DNA from: Paramecium sonneborni
Lineage: Eukaryota > Ciliophora > Oligohymenophorea > Peniculida > Parameciidae
Assembly: GCA_905182985.1 (NCBI GenBank)
Contig: CAJJDN010000050.1
Coordinates: 124,001 to 188,000 of the forward strand
DNA length: 64,000 nucleotides
Direction: 5' to 3'
Part shown: positions 35,488-47,889 of the stretch, in pieces
How the letters are laid out: each line of letters opens with the position of its first letter
Numbering within the stretch: the stretch's first letter is position 1
Translations under genes and position numbers: made by a program
The notes under the pieces: model-generated
Seen by the model: only the letters and a program-made list of their open reading frames with translations
Databases searched by the model: none
Told to the model about the DNA's origin: nothing

Positions 35488-36603
35488 ATGGAAGGCGGAG
35501 CTTAACCAACTACAAATGAAGCAAAAGAAGGACATGAATTACATGTTTAAACCTTAGAAAACAAGATTAGAGAACTTCCTCTTAAAGATAGACTTAAGGC
35601 CATAGCCATTTAACATCATTATCTATAAAAAGAGAAATTAGATAAAGAATGTGATGATAAGATTCATGCTCTTTAAAAGTAGTATGATATCAAATCACTC
35701 CCTATCTATGCAGAATAACAATCCCTCATTAATGGTTAAAGAGCTGTAAGTGCTGAAGAACAAGAACTTTTCAAGGATTTCTTTTCTGAAGCTGAATTAT
35801 AGGAAGCTCTTTAAATAGCTTAAAAATCTGAGCCAATAGATAATTATTGGGGAACCGTCTTAACAAATTGCGATAATTTATCTCATGTCTTTGGAGAGAA
35901 AGATAAAGATATCCTTAAATTCTTAACCTCAATAATATTGGAAACTTCAGCTGATACTGAAGTTTTTACCCTTAGATTTACTTTTAAAGATAATGAATAT
36001 TTCAAGAATAAAGAATTGACAAAGAAATTTATTATAGAAGAAGGTAAAGATTTTCCAACAAGTACAGTTGGAACAGTTATTGAATGGAATGAAGGTAAAG
36101 ATGTTACAGTTAAAATTGTTGAGAAGGTAATGAAATTAATATAATATAGAAATAAAAAAATAAAAAGACAGGAGCATCTAGAATTATCAAGAAAAAGGAA
36201 ACCCAATAAAGTTTCTTCAATTTCTTCAAGAATTCTGAAGATAAGGATGAAGGTGAAGAAGAAGGAAAAGCAGGAGTAAATTAATTAATTTAAATATATA
36301 GAATATTGATGAAGATTATGAAATTGGTAAGACAATAGCTGAAGAAGTAATTCCATATAGTTTGGAATATTTCTTAGGAATTAATCCAGATGATGAAGAC
36401 TTTGAAGATGTTGATGAAGATGAAGATGATGAAGATGATGATGAAGAAGAAGATGATGATGATGAGGGTGATGATAAAAAGAAAAAGAGTGTAAGTTTTT
36501 ATTTTATATACTCAATTAGTAAAGAAAGAAGAGTGGTGATAGTAAAAAGTCTGATAAAGATAAAAAAGGAAAAGGAGAAAAGCCAGAATGCAAATAATAA
36601 TGA
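35488..36603 (+). CDS. NAP1: Nucleosome assembly protein 1 (NAP1) with C-terminal CAAX box
   Basis: The product is 345 residues with introns of 23, 26 and 29 nt. NAP-domain features include the long dimerisation helix (LPLKDRLKAIAIQHHYLQKE), PIYAEQQSLING, TVLTNCDNLSHVFGEKDKDI and a late PYSLEYFLGINPDDEDFED. An acidic tract binds histones and a Lys-rich stretch follows. The last residues are PECKQQ. CKQQ is a CAAX-type prenylation box, and animal NAP1 proteins also end in CKQQ, so this end looks conserved. NAP1 chaperones H2A-H2B and shuttles between cytoplasm and nucleus. Confidence 0.93.
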
Positions 36604-36820
36604 GAGTATTGGTTTGTGTACAAAAAATTATAATTTATTTAAAAAAAAAATATTATTTTAATTTTAAATTTTTAAAATATTCTCAGTTTAGATTTTTTAT
36701 AATTCTAAAATCTAATACTATTGCTATAAGTGTTATTGTTAAAATGATTAACAAATTTAAAGAAGAATTATACAATATAAATTTTATTAAATGATTTATC
36801 ATATGAATAATTTATGAATA

Positions 36821-38346
36821 TCAAATATTTTCAACTTCCACCAATTATTTTTCTTTCATTGAAGGGAAACCACCTTCTTATGTAATTACTAAATTCTTGT
36901 AACCATTTTTAACAAGAAGACTCATGGCAATTTTTGCTCTTCCTCCTGTTTTACAATAAACATGAACAATCTTATCTTTAGGAATTTTAGCAAGATTAGC
37001 TTCCACTTCAGGTAAAGGAACTCTAATAGCTCCTTTAATAAAACCAGTTTCTTTATGTTCTCCTGGTCCTCGTACATCTAAGAAGACGTGTTTTTCTATT
37101 TATAAATAAAATTATAATACCTGTATCAACTTTGACATCACAAAATTCAACGAGACTGACTAATTTAACAGTTGTTGCTAAACCTCCTCCATTATTTTTA
37201 TAAACTTCAAATCCACCTTACAAATAACCTAAAATATTATCATATCCAATTCTTAATAATCTAAGTATTGTATCTTAAGCTTCACCTTGGTTGGCTATAA
37301 TTACTAATTTAGTATCTGGTTTGATGACAGCTCCAACAAAATTAACTAATCCTGACATAAATGTAATATTAATAGCTCCATCAATAATTCCTTCAGCAAC
37401 ATTTGGTCTAGTGTCTAGGATAGTAGCACCTGATTTCACATAACCCATAAATTATTCAAAAGTCAATGCTTTTTAAACTTCATTTAATAAAACAGTGATA
37501 TCTGTTGGTCCACTTTTATTCTAGATTTGATGATATAAATATAAATACAAGTTTTGCATCATGGAAAAAATATTAAGGTGGCTTAGGCATTCCTTCTAGA
37601 ACTGATTTAGAGAAATCTTCCTTTGACATAGGTTGCAATGCATAATTCTTCTATTTTTGAATTCCAATAGTACAAAATTTTCCTGCTCCAATAGCTTTTC
37701 CACATGATGAGCCAGCACCATGTCCAGGATATACAATTACATCATCATTTAATTTCATAACCTTATTTCTTAATGAATCATATAGATATGCAGCCAACAT
37801 TTCAACTGTCAATTCTCCACTCTTTACAGCCAAATCTGGTCTACCCACTTCACCCAAAAACAAGGTATCTCCTGTATATACTGAATGGTCTTTTCCATTA
37901 TTTACTAAAACAAAACAACTGGATTCCATTGTATGTCCTGGAGTGTGATCTACTCTTATCTATACAGATCCAAGTGGTAATAATTCCCCATCCTTCGCTT
38001 ATTTCATTGGGAAATTTGCTATTGCTGTTGGACCATACACTATTGTTGCTCCTGTTACTGCTGCTAATTCACGATGACCACTCACAAAATCTGCATGAAA
38101 ATGAGTTTCAAGTACCCATTTTATTTAAGCATTTCTATCTTTGGCCAATTCACTTATTATTAATATTTACTATTACACATATTATTCAATATCTCTTAAT
38201 GGATCTATTACTGCAGCTTCTCCTTTTGATTCAATGTAATAAGAAAAGGTAGACAAGCATTCAATATAATATTGTTGGATAAAGAAATTTGCATTCTCAA
38301 CTTTCTCTCCTTCTTGATTTTCATATATGCGTGGAGCGGCTTTCAT
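36821..38346 (-). CDS. Persulfide dioxygenase fused to two rhodanese domains (CstB-like)
   Basis: The product is about 490 residues with introns of 28 and 25 nt. Domain 1 is an ETHE1-type metallo-beta-lactamase fold: THFHADFVSGH metal motif, DHTPGHTMESSCFVL, YTGDTLFLGEVGRPDL and YPGHGAGSSCG. It is followed by a rhodanese-like domain with TILDTRPNVAEG but no active Cys where expected (VIIANQGEAQD), and a second with an active loop VHVYCKTGGRA. This matches the PDO, dead rhodanese, live rhodanese order of bacterial CstB, which oxidises persulfide and makes thiosulfate. A role in mitochondrial sulfide detoxification is inferred. Confidence 0.88.
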
Positions 38347-39399
38347 TAAAGATTATATATTTAATGCACTTTACAAGATTCTGCTTCCAATTTTTATATC
38401 AGAAAATAATACGCACTAAAAATACACTTTTTAAATAATAAACTATAAAATTGTCGAAAAACACAAAAAATCATTCTTAATTCTTATACTTTATTAATAT
38501 TATATATTTCAAAAGACCCTCTCATAAACTTCCACTCTATGTATTAATTTAAACATCCATAAAATCAAATGAATAATCATACTTTCTTATTACCTCATCA
38601 CTTATTTCTGAAATTCTCAAAGCTCATGGTCATTTTGATTTATTATCAATCTAATTTCACATCTTCTATATATATCAGATTAAAATTCTCTTAATATTGA
38701 AACCAATATTATAAAATGATAATTTAAAATACAAAAAAGACTCAAAGAAAAATATGATAGAGAATATGCAAAATAATCTTTACAAAAATATTAATCTCAA
38801 TATAATTATATTAAATGAACCCTAAATTTATTATGAATGTATTGAATTATGAATTCAAACAAGTTGAACTTATATATAAAAACCAATTATAACTCTGCTT
38901 TATTGATTTCTCCATATTTTGATAGAATGTTTGAAACCCAAATTGTTGAAAAGGCTGAATAATCCTTTCTCCTTATGCCATTTTAAATGATTAGCATCAA
39001 GAAAATCCAGTATAATTGAATGATAATCATGGATAATTCTTTTTGGATCATTAACAAAACTGAGAAGATGCTTTCAATTGATTTTTTTCAAATTTATACA
39101 AAAAATTAATTGACTTCATTATTTCTGCTAATTTTAGTAATATAAAAAAGTATAAAATAGCTATTTAATACTATCATTGGATGGGTATTGGATTGATATT
39201 TGAAATATATAGAAAGAAAGCATAGAAGTAAGTTCATAATAATTTAATAAGTTTTGTTAGGTTTTTTGAATACAGCTGGATAAGTTCAAATTAATTTTAG
39301 TTAAATTTTGTTAATAGAAAGTAGTTCTATATTTTGAATTACCAAATCAAAAAGTACATTTTTAAAAATGTATATATTTTGATAAAATAAATTTTTAAA
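38347..39399. other. Long intergenic stretch with coding-like scraps
   Basis: About 1 kb without a clear gene. A short plus-strand piece near 38910-38990 reads like protein (SPYFDRMFETQIVEKAEQSF) but has no start and no joinable exons. It may be a gene remnant. Confidence 0.35.
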
Positions 39400-40749
39400 T
39401 CAATGTTTAGCCTTTCCAAATCCAACCATATTTGTGTCCCTATCATAAACACTTAAATATTTAGTTAAGAATATATCTCCCAAAATCCAAGCAGGTCCTT
39501 AAGGTTCTGGAATATCCAAAGGCATGAATGCCCCTATACATTAACTTGAAGTTCCTTAAATAAATGCTGAAGCTGAAACATCATTGTTTAATGGAATCTC
39601 TGTGCCATCATCTCTCATTTCCATTATATAATCTTTGGAATCTAAATCATAATCAACTCCATCAATTCTAAATGTTAATTTTGGTAATTGATTTAAATTT
39701 GAACAATCATCGTTTATATTAGTTAAATCTAATATGTATTAATAGAGATACCTAATAATTTCATTAAATCTTCAAAAGGACCTGTGATTAGTGAAGTACC
39801 TGTATCTGCCACTATTTTACAACCTTTAGGACAGAATCCTTCATCTTTACCGTTGACTAATATATTATCTGCTTTTATCATCCAATAATATTAATCAATA
39901 ACTGGATGATAATTAATTGGACCATCAAGTTTGGTGACATCATAACCACCAAATGTTATTTACGATTCATAGCTATTGACTTAGTTACTCATATAAAATG
40001 AAAATTAGTTTGATTTCAATTTCTTCTCATTAATCATATTATCAAATAATGGACTAAAATTATAGGCTGCCATGCTTGGATAAGCCAATCCTACGATACC
40101 ATCAAATCCTGTCTTTTAAATTACTTAATTTTCATACATTTTAAAAAACAGATCCATTTTCTTCTATTATTTCAGCTATATTTTGATCTTCAATCTCAAT
40201 TTCTCCTAATTTTACTACATCTGAATTAACTTCTCCATTTAAATCGCCTGTTCCAAATTGAACATTTAAAGCATATCCTAAATGTTTTGCTCTTAAACTT
40301 GGTTTGTATTGAATATGTTGTTAACATCCTTCATTCTTACATTTAACAGAATCTATCCAAAAGTTTGCAGAACCAGTGTCAAAAATCACTTAGAATTCCT
40401 AATCACCAACTGTTATAGGTCCAGTAAATTAGGTATTCTTAAAATTGTGTAATTTTAAAGATGTTCCTTTTTTTTACTCATTTTATTATAGCTTAGGTAC
40501 ATATCCACCAAATTCTATTTCCGATATGTCTATTGGAATTTGTTATCGAAAATAAGTTTGTTTAGTTGATAGAAAATCATACATTTCTTTCGCTGTCACC
40601 TATGATTTTATTGCATATAATACAATCTTTTGAGTCTCTCTTAGTTTAATCGTAAATATCTTATTATTTTGTTTCTCTTATAGAAAACTACCTTACTATT
40701 AGCCACAGAGAGTTATGACAATCAATAAGGAAAATAGAAGTTAATTCAT
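39400..40749 (-). CDS. Secreted/lysosomal pepsin-type aspartyl protease
   Basis: A hydrophobic signal peptide ([16 protein letters not shown]) is followed by a propeptide and a two-lobed A1 protease. Both catalytic aspartates are visible: [13 protein letters not shown] and [12 protein letters not shown]. Other family marks are [29 protein letters not shown] and [18 protein letters not shown] near the end. At least two introns are needed, one of 25 nt after EENGSVFQN and one after the second active site. It should work in digestive or lysosomal vacuoles. Length, around 430 residues, suits cathepsin D-like enzymes. Confidence 0.92.
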
Positions 40750-41935
40750 TATTAAAAAAAAACGATAATAAAAATTATTATGAAACTATTATGCGATTCA
40801 ATTTTGGATGGAATGACAAAATAAGCTCTATAACTCCCCCATCTTCCTTAAGATGATGATTTTATATTCACTACAAAAATAAATGTATAAATAATATAGA
40901 ATCAAAGACAAACCTGATTTGATATTTTAAAAGAAATTTAGAAAAATAAGGTAGAATTGCAAAAAAAGAAATTTTAAAAATTGAAAGCATGAACAACAAA
41001 AATATTTAGTAAATATTGTTATTATTATTTGAGAGAATGAAGGCAGTTTATTACATCTTAAAGATTTTTTGACAGTAGTTGAAGAGATGTATTCAATTTT
41101 TTTGAATTGACCGATTATAAAATTTCTGATTTTCTCAAAATTTTAGATGTAGGTTCTAATCCTAAAATAAGTTTTTGTGAGTGATTATGAGCATTTTTCA
41201 AATGAATTTGGCATTTTACTGTATTTGCTTCAAATTGATTTTTCTTGAACCATTTTATGCTTAGTAAGATACATAATAACTATTTGAAGATATAAAAATA
41301 CATTTAATGTTCACATACTTATTTGTTACCAAAATTTATGGATTTATTTACATGGTTAATACCTTTTATTGCAGAAAAAGTAGGATTTTAATTTTATTAT
41401 TATTATTAGTTTGCAAAGTATTTTTCCTTTTTATACAAACAAGAGGTGATGAGTCAATTGATAAGATTTCAAAAGAAAAAGATATTGCAAATTGGTTAAT
41501 ATCAAATAAAAAAAAAAGATTAAAGATGTTTTTAAAGTGTAAAATAAAGTTTTTATTAAGAATTGATGTAAATTCAAAAAGGTAAAGTTTTGATTTAAAT
41601 AAAAGAAGCTTATTTTTAATAATCTAATTTCAAATACTCTATTAGTTAGGAATTCAAATGTAATAAAGGATTATAAATAGCAATGGAAGCTTTTGAATAG
41701 GTAAGATGGCTGATTAAATAATTAAGAAAAGAGCTGAATATAATTAATGATTATTTATTAATTGATATAAATATTACTTTTGGTTATGGTGAATATAAAA
41801 TATTTTAATGGTTCAAGTTAAAACTCCTTAAGTTTTGGATGATCCCACAGATTATTATTGTTATTGTTAATTTTATTAGGGTCTCAAATTATGAGTTAAT
41901 TCGAACTCAAGCAATTCCTTTTCTCTAAAATAATC
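40750..41935. other. Region with unresolved plus-strand coding signals
   Basis: Protein-like pieces lie on the plus strand: MNLAFYCICFKLIFLEPFYA from an ATG at 41202, then LFEDIKIHLMFTYLF, and further on KEAYFQQSNFKYSISQEFKC. Several GT-AG pairs are possible (for example at 41357-41376 and around 41385-41410), but no set gave one clean frame. It is probably one intron-rich gene of unknown family; boundaries should not be trusted. Confidence 0.35.
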
Positions 41936-42282
41936 TCAAATATTATTTGCATACTTCTATTTCATAGCAGTGTTGTAATTTTATCCAGTCTTTTCAAGTA
42001 ATTCTAAACTTTCTTTTAATGATTTCAATACATCTTCCAACTATCTTTCAACAAGAACTCCTCCAATCAATCTCCAACATCTAAAATATGTTGAATATTT
42101 CACCTTCTCTTTGGATCTATATTTTTTACTGCATCCAAAACTAATGTATGTTCTTTCCTTTCATCCTCAATATCTAGATAAACTCTAAATATTTCAGCAT
42201 AATCTTGTCTCAATTTGTTGTATTGCACAACTTGTTAATTAGTCAAATTCTTCAACATCTCTTGTTATTATTGTTATTGCAT
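41936..42282 (-). CDS. PFDN2: Prefoldin subunit 2
   Basis: The product is 107 residues with one 23-nt intron. It shows beta-prefoldin features: an N-terminal helix (VVQYNKLRQDYAEIFRVYLD), EDERKEHTLVLDAVKNIDPK, the hairpin RRCWRLIGGVLVERQLEDVL, and a second helix ending KQKYANNI. Prefoldin is a hexameric jellyfish-shaped chaperone that delivers nascent actin and tubulin to CCT. The C-terminal coiled coil is short compared with animal PFDN2. Confidence 0.88.
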
Positions 42283-42390
42283 TAAATCAATAATTAAAAT
42301 TTTTAATGAATTACATCTTTATATTGAATTATAATATTGATATCTATAAAATAATAATGAAAATATATGCATTTGATATATGATTTTATT

Positions 42391-42895
42391 TCATCTTAAT
42401 CTGAAGAATTTCCAGATAGTCCCTTCTTCGAATTCTGATGTGAAATCATATTTGACTAATCTTTATTCTTTTCTTCTCCATTACAATCCATTGTCCACAA
42501 AGCCCTAAATAATTAATATAAATATACAGTCAATCTATTATTACTATTCATGCAAGCAAATAGAACTCCTGCCATCATAAATGAATTCCAAGCTATTGAA
42601 AATCCTCTTTATCTCATATATTCAGTAGTTGTTAATCCCAAAGTTGCTCTTCTACTTGCAAAGAAACCTAAAACTGTCACTGTTGCGAACAGACCAAAAT
42701 CTGCCTTATTCAAATTCTTTAATACCTTTTTAATATTAGATATAAATTTACTTCACCAACTGTAGGTTTACTAATTATTACTGGATATGGTGGTCTTTCA
42801 CCAACATTATAGAGTACCTGTAATCTTCTAATCTTGAATAGGTTCAACCATCCTAAAAAGGAATCGTGTTCAAATGTTCCCCTATATGTTGACAT
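42391..42895 (-). CDS. Small membrane protein, possibly mitochondrial
   Basis: The product is 151 residues with introns of 26 and 23 nt. A polar N-terminus (MSTYRGTFEHDSFLGWLNLF) is followed by a hydrophobic segment (FGLFATVTVLGFFASRRATL), a second one (FSIAWNSFMMAGVLFACM) and a charged end (WRRKEQRLVKYDF ... FFRLR). I do not recognise it. The plan of two helices flanked by charged ends is common in accessory subunits of respiratory complexes. The splice at the second intron is supported by the sensible C-terminus it produces. Confidence 0.7.
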
Positions 42896-42914
42896 AAATT
42901 AAAATATATATTAA

Positions 42915-43505
42915 TCATTCATCATCTTTGAACTTTTCTCTAATCATTTCAACCTATAATATAGTTTTATCATCATTTTTCAATTGATCTTTCAAAAACC
43001 TACAAGTTGCTATCCAATGTATCTAAATCAAATTTATCAATTACTGTTGAAAGAGCTCCTCTTATTGCTCCTGCAATCATATTCGAATAATTCAATCCTT
43101 ATAAATGTTCTGGCAATTCTACAAAATCATTTAAAGGATTCTCTGTGAAATGCAAATTAAAAGTGAATATTTTATCAGTCTCAGGTAAGACTTCCACTTC
43201 TGCTGTTACTCCAAGAAACATTTACATAGCTCCCTATCTTAATAATAACTAAAAACCTTTCCAATATTCTCTGCAACATCATTCTTATCTCTACATTACT
43301 TTATTTCTGCTTTTGAAAGATATTCATCTATTATTCTTTATCCAATATTAAAACCCATCTTTTCTAATTGCTCATTTGCCTCAATAACAGTATCACTATC
43401 TTTTATTATTTGTGAAACTATCGCACCATAAGTCAATGTCAATAATTCAGAATTTACTTTCTCAATTCTATTTACTACAACTTTATTCGATTTCCTAATC
43501 TGCAT
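42915..43505 (-). CDS. BET3: TRAPP complex subunit Bet3 (TRAPPC3)
   Basis: The product is 181 residues with introns of 23 and 22 nt. It aligns by eye along its length with Bet3: VNSELLTLTYGAIVSQIIKD, LEKMGFNIGQRIIDEYLSK, AMQMFLGVTAEVEVLPE, NDFVELPEHL and YSNMIAGAIRGAL. Bet3 is the core, dimerising subunit of TRAPP, the tether and Rab1/Ypt1 exchange factor at the Golgi. The palmitoylated Cys of Bet3 is not obvious at its usual place. The start is set at MQIRKSNK because family homology begins just after it. A second TRAPP subunit lies 10 kb away. Confidence 0.93.
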
Positions 43506-43915
43506 ATTATTAATCAATATAAAAATTATTAAATTATATTTTGTATTCATCAACCTTTTTTTTACTATTAAACTCTTTATATCCCTCTCATCTCAGAATT
43601 CATCTTTTTACATTCAATTATATATAAACTATTGTAGTTTTCATTAATTCAATTTTCATTTATTTAAAAATCTTAAATTATAAATCCCATTAATATATAA
43701 ACAAAGCAGGAAAGCAATAGATGAATGTTATAATTTACTAATTAAATTTATAATTCTTTAAAGAATTTAATCATTCATTTTTGGATTCTGAATTATTAGT
43801 TTATCTCTTTAAACTTTGATTAAATAATTATAATTATAGTTTATGTACAATATTTATCAAAATTGATATAATTTATTAAATAAATAATTAAATAGATTGT
43901 ATATAAAGAATTTAG
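43506..43915. other. Intergenic AT-rich stretch
   Basis: This holds the upstream region of the Bet3 gene and the 3' side of the PDCD2-like locus. No feature was seen. Confidence 0.45.
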
Positions 43916-44960
43916 TCACCAATCATCTTTCTCATCTTTTTCATCAATTTTTTATTGGATTTACTACTGTTACTAAATTTATTACTTCTATTTATTTTAT
44001 TTGTTTGAGTCTTATTTAATTGTGACTAATTTTGTATTTGAATCTACCCTAAAGTTAGGACTAATAAATTCTTATTCATCTGAATTAGCATATACAATTT
44101 CTTCTATTAAAATTTAAACTCCTACAGAACAAGTTGAAGGACAACTGTAAATATACAATGCCCCCCATTCTAAGTTATACAATTCTGGAAAGTATGTGAG
44201 AATTGAGTTATTAATTTGAAATTCGAAAATCTTGTTCTTTTTGCAATATTGACATTTCAAATCAACTTATGGCTATTGTTATCTCAAAATCATGATGGTT
44301 TACTCAGTGAATCAAAGCAATATCTAACAACATGATTCTGATATTAGGTCAAAAAGCTAATCATTGTTTTTGTTAATACTGTTAATAAATGAGAAACCAA
44401 CTATCAATATTATTTTGTCAATCTCTTTTTTCTAATTCGTCTATGTCTTCAATATCCTCTTTTTCTTCAGTGTTCTTTAAATAGCTCTCATAGATTTTAT
44501 CCTAATTATCAAATTTTACATTCTTTAAATCAACATCTTTGTCTTCATCTTCTAAATTAGTAGGTAATAGTTCTTCTGCTACCTAAAGTTCATTGTTGTT
44601 TTTCTTGGCATCAATAAAATCAGTGTCAATCATAAAAGATTTACTCTATGGTGAAAGTTAATTAGTCTTTGTTTTTATATTACAAAAGCTAAGGCTTATA
44701 TGTTGATTGCATTCTGAAAACTTTTGATACTATGATTATGTTTTGAACATTATTCATCTAAGCAAAGAAAAACATAGATTTCTCATAAAGATACATGTTT
44801 ATTATTTAGTGGATCATATATCTTAATAATAGTATATCAATAAATACTTGAAGTAACATTTTCATCAAACTTCCGCATTAAGAATATTTATTTCAAGAAT
44901 TTAGAATTAAAAAATTAGTTGGAATATACAAATTGACATAGACTCTGAATATAATCTACC
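43916..44960 (-). pseudogene. PDCD2-like locus with broken reading frame
   Basis: PDCD2 proteins are zinc chaperones for ribosomal protein uS5. Recognisable pieces, in order, are CGSLMKMLLQIYDPLNN, IYVFLCLDEQCSKHN, an acidic linker, NHVVRYCFDSL and LKCQYCKKNKIFEFQINNS with LEWGALYIYSCPSTC, ending KDDW at TGA 43916-43918. A 26-nt intron at 44822-44847 joins the first two pieces. But TGA codons interrupt the frame near 44783 and upstream, the N-terminal zinc half is mostly missing, and the join before LKCQYC is off by one base for the only GT-AG pair. It is decaying, or the sequence has errors here. Confidence 0.55.
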
Positions 44961-45165
44961 TAGTAAGATTGATTATAATTATTATTTTAGAGATTTAAGC
45001 AAAAATGAATTACAAAAAAATAATGGAAATGTAAGTTAATCTGCTGGTAGCTTCTTAATTTCTAGAATTCGATAAATTTGACAAGGCAAAACATCTTAAA
45101 GAATTTTAAAAGGAAATACAGTTATAAGATTAGAGTCATTATGATTTTTTTCATTAGAAATATCA

Positions 45166-45889
45166 TCAAGCATCATATTCTTAAATACAATCTTAAATTT
45201 CTGCTCTGCATATTGGACAATTTTTATGTTTTAAAGCTTCTGAACATTTCTTACAACAAACTTTATGTCCACAACGATAGAAAATAATGCTCCTTTTTTC
45301 ATTCAAACAAATAGCACACATCTCATCAACTAAATAAGATTCTTTATAATTTATTTCTGGTCCTTTTTACACAATTAGGATTTACTAGATTAATTAATAA
45401 GTACATTGTATTTTCTTTTAAATTCTAAGTCGTCATATTTTGAGAATGTATAACATAATTTTAAAGACATCAATCCACTTGTTAGATCTATTAGAAAAGG
45501 CAAAGTTATAACTAGAAATACAAATGCTTATGGAGGCGCTTCAGTTTCCTAAATTTATTTTATTCGATACATATGAGTCTGAAAATAAATCTGCAATTAT
45601 TTCATATAATAAAACCATCCCAAAAAGTGAACTTGTACAAACTGCATAAATAATTATTTTCTATTTATTTATTTCTTCAATTGCATAATAACCTAAAATA
45701 GATAATAAAATGGAGATGACATTAATCAATAAGATAAAGAAAATCTTAAATCAAGCTAAATTTAATACAAATTACCTTTCTAGCCATGTAACCCAAAAAT
45801 CCAAAAAAAGACATTATTATATGAGCATAATTCATATATTTACAATAATTTAGTTCCTTTTTTATTTCATCAAAAATATTTTCCTGCAT
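45166..45889 (-). CDS. Membrane-bound RING-finger E3 ligase-like protein
   Basis: The product is 216 residues with introns of 31, 22 and 20 nt. Hydrophobic segments (HIIMSFFGFLGYMA, IFFILLINVISILLSILGYY, IIIYAVCTSSLFGMVLLYEI and FVFLVITLPFLI) precede a cytosolic C-terminal RING: CAICLNEKRSIIFYRCGHKVC, then CCKKC and NCPICRAEI. Ligand order is C3HC4 with His in the CGH position. Such proteins ubiquitinate targets at organelle membranes. The C-terminal RING behind several helices recalls MUL1/MAPL only in outline. Confidence 0.85.
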
Positions 45890-46012
45890 TTTTTTTAGAG
45901 ATTGTTATAAAAAATAGAAAATAATTACTATAAACTAAAATTTATATAATAATATTAGTAAAATTTATAAAATTTTAATGCAATAAATAAATGAATAAAA
46001 ATTAATTAATTA

Positions 46013-47593
46013 TCAATAAATTGTCTTGCAATTGAAACCTTATCTTTTTTTATATTCTTAAAGTAATTTTTTAGTTAAAGTGTCATTAAGAGAATGTTTT
46101 TATTGATATTATTATAATAGTTTTTTTATTTATTATTAATTATCTGAGTAATCTCCACTTTGTTTTTAATAATTACCCATATCCATGCTTAAATCTTTGT
46201 GAAACTAAAAATATATTTTATGAATTTAAGTTACAGAATTATGTGATTCTTCAATTTATTCAGCACAAGAAAAAGGTCGAGGAATCTAACTAACTTCAGG
46301 TGGTTATTTACGAAAACTATGAACAGAATTGTTTGACCTATTAGGTTCTGCATGTTGAGAAGTTGATGATTTTTTTGTTGCTTTATTTTAATTAATTTGA
46401 TTTTTGTCTTAACATGCTTTTACTGATTATTGACGCTTAAGTTCTTGATCTTCTAATATGAAAATGTTTAATACTTATCAAATTTAATACATTTTAAGCA
46501 GTCTTATTTCTTTAATGTTTTGTAACATTTGATGTTTCATAATGAGATACATTATGTTTTCTTTTTCTCTCTTAATATTCACATGATTCTGTTTATGTTC
46601 TAGTAGCCAAATAATTTGATTTGTTATTTTAATTATTTGCTATATGAGTTGAAATCATTCTTTTATGAGAATCATTTTTAGGTTTAAAATAATCATCCTA
46701 TGGATCAGTTTATAGTCTGTCTTACTACTGCTAAATGAAAAATAAATAATAAATAATACAAAGTCTTAAAGAGGTGGTTTTTACTTATCTACTTATAAAT
46801 TGAAAGTTATTGATTATTATTTTGGAGGTTCATTTTCGATATTCTCCTTTTTAGAAAATACTTTTAGAATATTTTAGTTTGATTTAAGCGGTTGATTATT
46901 AATCTCAATTGTACTACTATTTTTGATAATCTAAATTTCTTTCTCTTGAGTTCTTAACTTTTAATTTAAAGTATTATTTTTATCATATAATACTTGAAAA
47001 TCACTTTTAATTGCTTATAATTCTTCCTCTAATTCTTCTTTAATTTTTAATGCATCTTCTAATTTTGATTGAGTATTTTCTGCAAATAATTTCAATTATT
47101 ATTCAATCTAATTTAATTTATAAAAATACTCTTATGTGTTATCGAATTTCAGCTTCTAATTTAATTAATTGTTCTTCATAATCACTTTAATCTCTATTTT
47201 TTTGTTCTTCTACTTATTATTCTAAATTTAACTATTCAGATTTAAAAAATACTTTATCTTGCATAAGAACTGTGAATATACATCCAATATAACAAATTAA
47301 ACTATTTGGATCTGTATAAAGATCTTCTGGTTTATCTAAAGGAACCAATTTTCTGATTTAACAGAGTAGTAACTATTTTGGATTAGATTTTGTACATGAT
47401 CTTCAGTTTTGAGAATATTACTTTTAATTTGAGAATAGAGATCAAGTATTGATTTTTGTAATTTAAGATCAAACTTCTTTTCAGTATGTTCTGAACTATG
47501 TCTGTAATTAGACTCTAAGGATGTGTTAATATCATCATGAAAATGTTATTGTTGCTGAAGTAATTGCAATAATGTTTTTGATTTTTAAGACAT
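46013..47593 (-). CDS. Long coiled-coil protein
   Basis: The gene has several introns, including clear ones of 22, 29 and 31 nt. The N-terminus (MSQKSKTLLQLLQQQQHFHD) and a central block with PLDKPEDLYTDPNSLICYIG look ordered. Then comes a long Glu/Lys/Gln coiled coil (LEDALKIKEELEEELQAIKS) and a Ser/Asn/Gln-rich basic tail ending KTIY. The splice between the first helical part and the PLDKPEDLY block is not resolved. The family is unknown; a cytoskeletal or ciliary scaffold is a guess. Confidence 0.65.
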
Positions 47594-47889
47594 TTTTAAA
47601 TAAATAACTGATTATAGAGACAATTTAAAATATATATATTTCTTTATATATATATAAGATTAAATTAAAAAAAGGAGAAGTAAAAAAAAATGAAATTCAA
47701 AAGATGCAACTTTATGTCATATCGACAGATTTTTTTACTTGAAGATCAACTTACAAATCAGGGATAAATTCACTTTGTATAGTTGATAAGTCATCCAAAC
47801 TGAAATTCTAAATATGCTTTGAGTCAATTTATAGAGAGTGCTAAGGGATCAGTTAATTAATACCACTTATAAGGTTTAGTTTGATTGAT
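47594..47889. other. Intergenic AT-rich stretch
   Basis: This is the upstream region of the coiled-coil gene and the possible 3' part of the small gene at 47890. No feature was seen. Confidence 0.4.

Noticed and set aside
41307..41585. 92-residue plus-strand ORF as a complete gene
   Set aside because: Its frame crosses likely introns and it has no independent support. It is included only as part of an unresolved coding region.
41090..41760. Cullin fragment
   Set aside because: A loose helical resemblance only. There is no room for a full cullin and no neddylation domain.
10500..44960. TGA read as Trp to rescue a few broken frames
   Set aside because: All well-supported genes use TGG for Trp and end at TGA. 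The interrupted frames are confined to loci that also show frame changes.
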